DNA from: Gnetum montanum
Taxonomy: Eukaryota > Streptophyta > Gnetopsida > Gnetales > Gnetaceae
NCBI GenBank assembly: GCA_015680685.1
Contig: MNCI01002250.1
Span: forward strand, 907,866 to 932,850
Direction: 5' to 3'
DNA length: 24,985 bases
The notes beneath the pieces were generated by a model. It was not told the origin of the DNA, did not search any database, and saw nothing but the letters and a program-made list of their open reading frames with translations. The translations under genes were made by a program, and so were the position numbers. This document shows, piece after piece, positions 17,735 to 24,985 of the stretch; within the stretch, counting starts at the first letter, position 1; each line of letters begins with the position of its first letter.

Positions 17735-17911
17735 GTAGCGAAAAGACAGAAAACATAGTAAAATTGAAATTTGTAAGGAAGTTGAAGACTTGATGCCGGG
17801 CGTCGTTTCTCCTTGCTTTGCCTTGTTCTACCTTCTGGAATTCTGTCACGAACTTTTGCCTGAATCATGAATCTTCACCAGAGGCCGATTCACAATTTTC
17901 ATGGTGTTTCA

Positions 17912-17916
17912 CTAGT
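17912..17916. repeat. Target-site duplication, right copy
   Basis: CTAGT follows the last base of the right LTR and matches 397-401 exactly. Confidence 0.9.
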
Positions 17917-19136
17917 GTCACAAAGATATGTTTCTTATCTCTTGTAATCCTTCCTTCTTAAATTTGAGTTACTTCTCTAACCTTTTGGTTCTACTGCACG
18001 GGTGCTCACTATAAATTTTGTCTTTCATAATGACTTCTTCATTTCTTCATCTGACAACTTCCTCTTCATCACTGTGTGTATTGAAACTTATATAGGTCTC
18101 ATGTTTCTTCTTTATTTTTTTATGTTTTTCTTCTTTTAATAATCCATTGATTCTTGTTGGTCTTAATATTCTACACTTTTCTCTCTCTTCATGTTGTTCC
18201 TTCTATTCACACCTCTAACTTGTTCTTGGCTTGCTTATGTTTTATAGAAAGGTTGTGAAGGTTCCTGGGTTATAAATTGCATCTTCTCATTATGAATTGA
18301 TGAAGAATGATTACAAATGGTCTTGAATGATTACAAAATAATGATTGTACAATTCTTAACTTGTGTAGTTCAACATTCCCCTTCAAGCATTAGTTTCATA
18401 ACTTCATTTGTTATTTCTTGTGATGTCATTTAGTGAAAATGATTGATTATAAGTGTATAACACTTTATGGTGTCCTGTCACAAATAATTATACATTTGTA
18501 AAAACTGATGGAATTACTCTCTTTCACTTATGAATTAATAAAAAGAGCAAATGCTATTAATCTCTATAATGACATTATTTTCTCAATGCAACATTACATC
18601 ATGGAGTTCCACTATGAGGAATGGACAAAGTGCATTCCATCTCAATTAGAAGAGATGAGGGAGGCTTTAGTACAAATGATGATTCCATAGCTTAAGATTA
18701 TCCTTTAGTAGCAGTAATTGTTTTAGATGATGATGTAGGAGGATGATCACTAATGTGTTGAAGAACTTTTGCAATGGCTATCTTAATTGATGTTTCTAAA
18801 GTTGGTAAAGGCTAAACTTCAAACTACTTTGGATTCATGGTCATCTTTAAGTGCCACATCTTTAAGTGTACTCTGTTACACTTAACTTCAAATAGTATTC
18901 CTTAGCCAGTGTACTTGCTACATGCATATACTCTTTAGCTTTTTAGATATTTATGTACAATGCCTAATTCTCTCCTACAAGTTCTTGATTATCCTTACTT
19001 TAGTTATGAGTTTTTACCACTAAGATCTTTTAACTCTTGTTTGTGTTATTCCTTCATCTTTGTAATCTCTATTGATGATCACAAGTGTTCACTAGGTGTA
19101 TCTTAGGCCTAATTTATTTCTTGTATCATTCCATAG
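17917..19136. other. AT-rich right flank, no recognised gene
   Basis: This continues the pre-insertion locus. One plus-strand open frame at 18508-18690 has a protein-like composition (LEEMREALVQMMIP at its end), but it has no neighbouring coding sequence and no motif that I recognise. The rest has many stops in all frames. It may be an old decayed transposon, but nothing in the sequence proves it. Confidence 0.45.
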
Positions 19137-19547
19137 TTGATGAGCAGTGAGTAGTCCCTACCCCTAACCATACATATCACAAGTTTTCACTAGTAATCTG
19201 GTTGAATTCTGTGGACTTTATCTTTCTAAATGCCAATAGCAAAGATACTGACCTATGAACATGATCATTGTCTTCTTGACTTTACTTGTGTAGGTGCAAG
19301 TGTATGGTTAAGTGGAAGCCAAGATACATGATTTTTTATTAATTTTATATTTTATGTGATTATCCTAAGTGTGAAATAAAGTAGTTAATTGTGTATTAAT
19401 CTAAGTAACTATCTAATGCCTTAGTTTACTTCTTAACATAAGTATCCAAGCCCCCCTTCCATACGCATCCTGAACTCATTATGATGCTACTGGGTTACCA
19501 AGTGTTAAGCTACTAGGCATACCAAGCAATAACACTACTTGGATTAT
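19137..19547. repeat. Diverged tandem duplication, copy 1
   Basis: The unit begins TTGATGAGCAGTGAG and ends near ACTACTTGGATTA. It aligns with the following 417 bases at many points: the CCCCTA...CAACCATA-like start, a CATTGTCTTCNT block, TATGGTTAA, CTTAACATAAG and ACCAAGCAATAACACTACT. Confidence 0.65.
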
Positions 19548-19964
19548 TGATGAGTAATGAAGGTACCCCTACACTCAACCATATGAATCAGTAAGCATTC
19601 ATGCATGAGCAACCAAGTTCCATAGACTCTATGTCTTCCAGTACACTAGTCTTCTAGGAAGTGAACCTTGTCCTAATTGTCATTCATTGTCTTCCTAATT
19701 ACACTTGTGATGTACAAAGGTATGGTTAAATGTAATCAAGGCATATGATTTTTATTGTTTTATGTTTTATGTTTCTTGGTACTTAAAGAGAGAGATGGAG
19801 TGGTTTAATAACTAATCTAGTTTAACTACTTGATGAATATTTAACTAGTCCTAACATAAGCATCTGGTCCCACTTTCTGTACATGTCTTGAACCAATGTA
19901 TCCATTCCTAGGTTACCAAGTGCTATGCTATTGGGAAAACCAAGCAATAACACTACTAGGATTA
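19548..19964. repeat. Diverged tandem duplication, copy 2
   Basis: This follows copy 1 head to tail with a period of about 411 bp, beginning TTGATGAGTAATGAAGG and ending ACTACTAGGATTA. Many substitutions and small indels separate the copies, so the duplication is old. No coding sequence is seen in either. Confidence 0.65.
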
Positions 19965-20125
19965 CCAAGCAAATATATGTTTATGCTCAAGGCAATCATA
20001 CTTATGTGCTTAATCTACTTAGCTTAATTAATTAACTACTCACTTAAATTTTAATTAAGCTTAATTAATTTCATTTTAAGGAAAATAATAACTACATAAA
20101 TAAATCATTAATTCATTCTAAGTGT
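19965..20125. other. AT-rich spacer, nothing recognised
   Basis: The stretch contains repeated TTAATTAA-like sequence and no coding potential. It ends where the candidate LTR of a second element begins. Confidence 0.4.
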
Positions 20126-20476
20126 TGTAAGGTTTGATCAAATGGCTTGTATTTATTACCATACACACTGGTGTAGTTCAAGTACAACAATGCTTGAATA
20201 AAGATTCGTACACTTTCTAACTCCTACTGTAGGTACTCAGAGAAATATTCTAACTTTCAAATGGAAAAACTGCAAGAGCTTTGCTACAACTATGACTTGA
20301 CTACCCTTAAACATGGTTGTAAGCTTGTATTTATAGTTTTTATTATAGAGCTACATCGATAGGGCCTCGTAGACGTTGTAAATGCTACATCAGTGTGGCC
20401 CTGTCAACGAGGTGACACCACGTAAATGGAAGCCCATTAATGAGGCCATGTTAATATGACACTTTGACACTCATCA
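20126..20476 (-). repeat. Candidate 3' LTR of a second, decayed element
   Basis: On the minus strand this 351-bp stretch begins TGATGAGTGTC and ends CCTTACA. It has a TATA box (CTATAAATAC, plus positions 20328-20337) about 140 bases in and an AATAAA (20152-20157) further down. Directly upstream lies a purine run. These features in this order are typical of a small LTR. The opposite LTR was not found in the window and no duplication flanks it, so the left end is a guess. Confidence 0.4.
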
Positions 20477-20489
20477 TACCCCCACAACT
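20477..20489 (-). other. Candidate polypurine tract of the second element
   Basis: The minus strand reads AGTTGTGGGGGTA immediately before TGATGAG. Gypsy elements commonly end with a guanine-rich purine run followed by TGATGAG, so the junction looks like an internal-region/3' LTR boundary. Confidence 0.45.
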
Positions 20490-20689
20490 AAATGAAAACT
20501 CGTCCTTGAGTTCCTTTACAAATTTGGTAAGGTATGGGATTATTGACTAACTCTTGACACAATAAACAAACTCACTTGACAAAATTGAGTTCACAAGTGG
20601 ACAAATCAACACATTACAAAAATTGTGATGTTCATGACAAAAAATTGAACACCATGACATGACTATACAAAATTGCATAGTACATCCTA

Positions 20690-23576
20690 TGATGGCATGA
20701 AGGTGGTGGAGAGGATTAGATAGTCCTAGGTAGTGGAGGTTCTTAAGGTTCTGAAGGACCTTCACTAGTTTTAGGCACGTGTGGTGGTTAAGGTGGTCGT
20801 GGCTGTTCTACTATGACTACAACCTCTACTGCAAGGCAAAAAGCATCTAGTAATGCCTTCATCTTCTTCTCCTTACTTCAGGGATTATTCCTAGTCCATG
20901 TGGTATCACCAAGTGGGTTGGAATGGGAATATCCCATGGACAAGGCAATATTAGGAACAACTCTTTTACTTTGACAAACTAGGTAGTGAATTGTTTGCAT
21001 TTGACATCAAATGCTCTTACTGCGTTCTACAAATCCTGGTAGTCATTCATTCTTTTGTACAAGTTCTCAATGGTAGATCTTTAATTAGTGTATTTTCCCT
21101 TGAGAACTTCAAGTTTAGCATTTGCCACTACAAACTTTTGCTTGGTGTCTTTATGATGCTTGAAATTGGCCTTGTATAATAAGTACAAGCTAGCCACTTG
21201 CTTTTCTAGTTTTGTTCATGGTCTTCTAGCAGTCAACATGGCTAAATTTGCATATTAGAGATTGGCGAGCTCCATGTATTCTATCATCTCCTCAATTTGC
21301 AACTTCTTCATGACGATTTTCACTTTATTGTAGGCATCTATCCCATCAACTATAGGCTCCTGCAATTCTCTTCCTTGTTGAAGTTATTGGAGGGTTTCAT
21401 TTACTTTCTCCTTTGTCAACTAGATGTGCTTTTCATTCACTAATTTTTGTAGATTGACCTATTCTCTATAATGATATTTGACACTCAAATTTGAGAGCCT
21501 TTGATTTCTAGGAAACTACCTTAATTACAGTCTTCTGGTGAAGGGCACGAGCCTCCTCCATGGAGAGGTTTCTATTTTTTACTATCAATCTCCTTAGCTT
21601 TGTGTTCGCTTTAGCTAGTTACTCCTACTATTGATTGATGAAGTTGGTTAATTGTTATTTGTGCTCATCAACATGCCATAGGAAATGGTTCTCTATGGTT
21701 AACTATACATTCCCCTAGTGGGCTTGATCCAAGGCTTTTTGAATTTTTTGCTATGTAGCTCTGCTAAGGATTGGTAGAAGACTATTGTTTTCATTGCACC
21801 TTCAACCCCTTTTAGTCTAGTGTGAAGCTGTTCAAGAGCTTTATCCATTGTCAATATTAGGTTGAGAAATGTAGGATCAGCAATTTGGGCTCTTAATTTG
21901 GCAACTTTAGTAGCCAAGCATTTGTTCAACTCCTTGGCTATTTCGGTTGCCCCTCTAAGATGATTTTTTTATCCCTTGCCTCCAACAGCTCTGACTAGGT
22001 TGTAGTAATATTGTTCAAAAGATCAAAGACATTTGAAAGTGGTTGCCTAGTTCCCACCAGTTGGTCTAGTAGTTCTTTAGGCTATGCTACATTTATTCTA
22101 CCACTTGTGGTTCTTATGGACATCTACACATTTTTGAGTGTAGTGATGTTTAGTATAGATGTTGTAGGTGCATTGAGGGTTTCAGCTATTTTGTCAACAA
22201 CCACCTCTACTGCTGTTTCCTACCCTTGGTGTTGCATCACCAATATTGTTGCTCCCTCACCTTCTTCTAAGCATACTGAAAAGGTCACGACATTTCCATA
22301 AATTTTTGGGAGTGGTTATTATTTTGTGAGAGATATCATGAACTCTCTAGCACTAGGACTTGCTCTCATAGACAACTGCATTCTTTTGGCTAAGAAAATG
22401 GATCCACCTCCATCCATCAAGCTAATTGTTTAGGCCACTTCATTTAGGTGACTCATTGATGGTTTGTACACAAATGGATCCCTACCACTTGTGCCTACTC
22501 ATTGCTCTTATTTGCCCAAGATCCATTCTTGGTATTTGTGCAACTGTTGGATTGTTGCAACGATGTCTGGCATAGTTGTTTGAGTGGCAGGTGGAGGTGG
22601 TGGTTGCTACTTTTCTTCTTGAATGGTCATTGTAGGTGTCTTATCTTTTATCATCTTTGCCCAATTAGTGGTCAAAGCATGGCTGACAACATCGTTTATA
22701 TAATGGACTATTTCTCCCCTCTGACAAAGTTTTCTAATGAGGCATGGAAAGGCAAGTGCATTCCTTCCATGTTCATTTTCTTTAAACTTCTTCTCCATCT
22801 CTAAATAGATCAGCTATGGAAGGTTGATAGGGAATCTCCCACTCAGAGCAGTGCATGCATGGGTAGAAAAGATAGTGATATTGCTTGGCCTCATTGTGAG
22901 ATTGAGGTGAAAGGTCACAATCTTGTGATGGGTCCTTTTTGTTGGTGTAAGTGCACCAAACTCCTTGTGATCAACACCATAGCATCATTACACCCATTCT
23001 TTTTTGATGTTGGGGTTTGCCTGCATTGGAATCTTAGCAAGACACGTCCTTGTTTCTGGCAACCCAAGCACTTCAATAATGGCCTACACAAAGTAGGATA
23101 TTGAGATGTCCTTGATTTTAACTGTTGAATTGGCCTACCTCTTGTTCCAGAATTGGAATGTCTCTCCCATGTACCATTTCCTAGTGGAAGTGATGATTTG
23201 CCGCATGGGAGAGGTTTTTAGTTGGTCCTACACTTCCTTTAGTGCTTGCTCTAAGAAAGATCCAAAGTTTAACTTCTAGAGTACTATTTTTTTGGGCCTC
23301 ACTCAATTTGATTTGATTCAAGTAAACTTCTATCAAGGTCACCTCGAGATTTGCTTATTTAATTGGTGCATCATCTCGATGGGAATGTTCTATTGCTGCT
23401 GCTGGTTTTGGAATTTGTCGAATAGATTCCACCTCAGCCTCTTCCTGAAGAGGACCTATGGCATGGGTTGTAAGTGGTTCTTCTTGAGCCTATTCTTGGC
23501 CCATTCCCATTCTAGGTTGTTTCTCCCTTAGTTGAGATGGTCCTACTTCCTATGTGTGTTTTCCTTTTAGTGCCAT
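20690..23576 (-). pseudogene. Long coiled-coil reading frame of the second element, broken by stops
   Basis: Translating the minus strand from ATG at 23576 gives about 950 codons of protein-like sequence running to roughly 20690, just before the polypurine tract. It begins MALKGKH, then TAG. It passes through a segment near 22800-22600 (second frame) with ALAFPCLIRKLCQRGEI, which recalls the LCxxxGV-type signature of plant transposon-encoded proteins. Long Lys/Glu/Leu helices follow, for example IADPTFLNLILTMDKALEQL near 21850 and MEEARALHQKTVIKVV near 21560. The end is Pro-rich. Frame changes occur at several points. Stops are almost all TAG or TAA where Gln is likely. I found no RT, RNase H or integrase, so this is probably a non-autonomous element. 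Function unknown. Confidence 0.5.
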
Positions 23577-23969
23577 CTGTAATCACAACACAACCATTGA
23601 TTAGTAGATATAATGTGTAACTTTAAATTGTAAAATACCTTCTCTGGTTAGTTAGTTATACTTTGGCTAAGGTTGGACCATGGTAGATTGATTATTTTAT
23701 TATCATTTTATTAATTATTAATTATTTTTTATTATAAATGTTACTAGAGCTTGTTGGAAAGGTTTAACNTGGTGAAAAATTTTCTTAAAAAAATGGCACA
23801 TTTGTGGCCCCCATGACTAAGAACTTACCTCTAGTAGCTACAGGGTTAAAGAATGGAGTGATTTGGATAAATGGTTAGCAAGTTATGGGCTCTGGAAGAT
23901 TCTAGGTTCTAGAAATTTGAAAAACTCCCTTGGTGCTTGTGAGAAAATGTAAAAATTTCAAAGTGGGTT

Positions 23970-23997
23970 CACACACACACACACACACACACACACA
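23970..23997. repeat. (CA)n microsatellite
   Basis: A perfect dinucleotide run of 14 CA units. No link to the surrounding elements is apparent. Confidence 0.95.
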
Positions 23998-24923
23998 TGA
24001 TATTTTTCCACTATGTCAATGAGGCTATGTATATGGGGCCTCATATATGTGTTTACTCCATTAATGGGGCCCCATATATAGAGCTCATAGGAAAAATTTT
24101 GAAATTTGAATATCATAAAAAATACAAGAAAATTTTCAATGAATTTGGGGTCCATGGAGTCCTAGAAAATCCAAGAATATGATGAAATCATTGAAGAGGG
24201 TCTTTGAAAGTTTAAAATTTCAAAAAATTGATGGAGAATGTATTTATTGAATAAAATATGTAAAGGAACACATGATTTGATGCAGAAGATGGATATATGA
24301 AAGATTCCGATTATAAGACTGCCTAAGGATAAGGTTCTTAATGAACCTAACTAAGAGATATGCAAATGAATCCTCCCCATAGTAGGAACATGCCTTATTT
24401 TCCCTTGCACAACCTCAACCTAAAGAGTTTGTGGGCCCCATAGGTGAATAATGGTTGATGGAAGTTAAGGATCAGAACCTAAAAGATTTTACCTAAGAAT
24501 TTAAGTACGTTAGACCAAGATACCAAATCAAGAACATGGACTTTGGTAGTGAGGTGAGTTACGGATAGTAGGGATGGATGATGGAGAAGGTGGAATGGAA
24601 TTCTAAATTGAGGTCATAAGAAGTCCCTTGTGGATTTTGTGTTTAAAATAACCTAAGGAGATCCATCCTTAGCTGAGATCAAAATCATCCTCTTTTAGTG
24701 GCTTCGCATCATCACTCCAAGGTTGATCTACCCCCTCAAGACACAAGAATGCTCCTATAGAAAAACCACTATTCCATAAAGAGAAGAATAGAGAAGTAGG
24801 AAGTAAAAGAGGGTCTTAGTTATAGGGGACCTTCAGGCATGGGTAACATGTCTTACTAGTTCCATAACTAGTGCTTGTAGCCTGTTTATTTGGCTCAGGG
24901 ATGTGGTTTGAATTCCCATAATG

Positions 24924-24980
24924 TTTTTTATTTTATTTTGTTGTTGTTTTTTTTCCTTTTCTCTTCTTTTTTTTCTTTTT
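24924..24980. repeat. T-rich low-complexity tract
   Basis: An interrupted poly-T run with TTG and C interruptions extends to the end of the window. It follows a GGTTTGAATTCCC string that looks like a tRNA B box, but no correctly spaced A box precedes it, so I do not call a SINE. Confidence 0.7.
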
Positions 24981-24985
24981 GGATG

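Larger units (their letters stand above)
402..17911 (-). mobile_element. Complete Ty3/gypsy (Tat-lineage) LTR retrotransposon with antisense gene
   Basis: This 17.5-kb element has two LTRs, a 5-bp target duplication, a primer-binding site inside the right LTR and a polypurine tract inside the left LTR. The right LTR is therefore the 5' LTR and the element reads leftwards. Gag and protease are in 16027-12262; RT, RNase H, archaeal-type RNase H and integrase are in 7207-3753. Dual RNase H and the absence of a chromodomain point to the Tat lineage. A 5-kb spacer between protease and RT carries an intron-containing gene on the opposite strand. Gag-pol is broken by stops and frameshifts, so the copy is not autonomous. 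The LTRs differ at roughly 20-25 of the first 280 aligned bases by eye, mostly transitions, so the insertion is not recent. Confidence 0.93.
16306..17911 (-). repeat. Long terminal repeat, 5' LTR of the element
   Basis: This 1,606-bp repeat is the partner of 402-1994 and has the same TG...CA ends. The length difference comes from small indels, including about ten extra bases near 17815-17825. In element orientation U3 runs from 17911 down to the promoter near 17085, and R-U5 continues to 16306. It keeps a few GCGTAA copies that the left LTR has lost by substitution, for example near 17224, 17461 and 17559. Confidence 0.95.
23577..24985. other. AT-rich sequence upstream of the second element's reading frame
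   Basis: I recognise no gene here. The 5' LTR of the second element should lie here or beyond the window, but I could not match any part to 20126-20476. The bases just before the ATG at 23576 read GTGATTACAG on the minus strand, which could be a splice acceptor. An ambiguous base (N) stands at 23769. Confidence 0.4.

Noticed and set aside
20126-20476. Solo LTR
   Set aside because: The bases on either side (AGTGT and TACCC) do not match, and a polypurine tract and long reading frame adjoin one side, so it looks like the 3' LTR of a larger element.
24001-24100. Possible second copy of the candidate LTR (GGCCTCA and ATTAATGGG strings)
   Set aside because: Only two short GC-containing words are shared with 20126-20476, in the wrong orientation and order. 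Not enough for homology.
24830-24985. SINE with tRNA-like B box and T-rich tail
   Set aside because: GGTTTGAATTCCC fits a B box, but the only A-box-like string is a few bases upstream rather than about 35-40. No target duplication can be checked because the window ends.

Overview
This is plant nuclear DNA dominated by transposable elements. I see no prokaryotic features, no rRNA or tRNA gene and no intact host gene. The plant assignment rests on a Ty3/gypsy pol with the Tat-lineage arrangement (RT, RNase H, a second archaeal-type RNase H, integrase without chromodomain), GT-AG introns and AT-rich non-coding flanks.

The centre (402-17911) is one complete LTR retrotransposon of about 17.5 kb lying on the minus strand. 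Two LTRs (402-1994 and 16306-17911) both run TG to CA and are flanked by a perfect 5-bp target duplication, CTAGT (397-401, 17912-17916). In element orientation (right to left) the order is: 5' LTR, primer-binding site (16282-16299), leader, gag-pro frame (16027-12262), a 5-kb spacer, pol frame (7207-3753), a hairpin-rich tandem-repeat array (3716-3201), 3' UTR, polypurine tract (2007-1995), 3' LTR. Gag-pro and pol are broken by about 19 in-frame stops and four frame breaks.

The unusual part is the spacer between protease and reverse transcriptase. On the PLUS strand, antisense to the element, it holds a gene of about ten exons (7699-11708, roughly 1,040 codons). Most proposed splice sites are canonical and most exon junctions agree in phase. 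Exons 2-3 resemble an FCP1/NIF-type HAD phosphatase domain whose catalytic aspartates are replaced. The middle is unrecognised, and the end is a coiled coil followed by an acidic tail. It carries only two in-frame stops and one or two frame problems, so it looks better preserved than gag-pol. The spacer may also be a giant minus-strand intron: a GT donor at the end of gag-pro (12300) and an AG just before the pol ATG (7208) would join the two frames in phase, as known for Ogre-type Tat elements. The antisense gene would then be nested inside a retroelement intron.

The hexamer GCGTAA/TTACGC recurs roughly 55-60 times across the element by eye and was not seen in the flanks. It is densest in U3 upstream of the TATA box. 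Two short tandem arrays (3201-3716, 11904-12036) share a related core.

The right flank (17917-24985) is AT-rich. It holds a diverged tandem duplication of about 411 bp (19137-19964) and a second decayed element on the minus strand: candidate 3' LTR (20126-20476), polypurine tract, and one long coiled-coil reading frame (23576 to about 20690) riddled with TAG/TAA where Gln is expected. No pol was seen in it, and its 5' LTR was not found. The left flank (1-396) has no recognisable feature.
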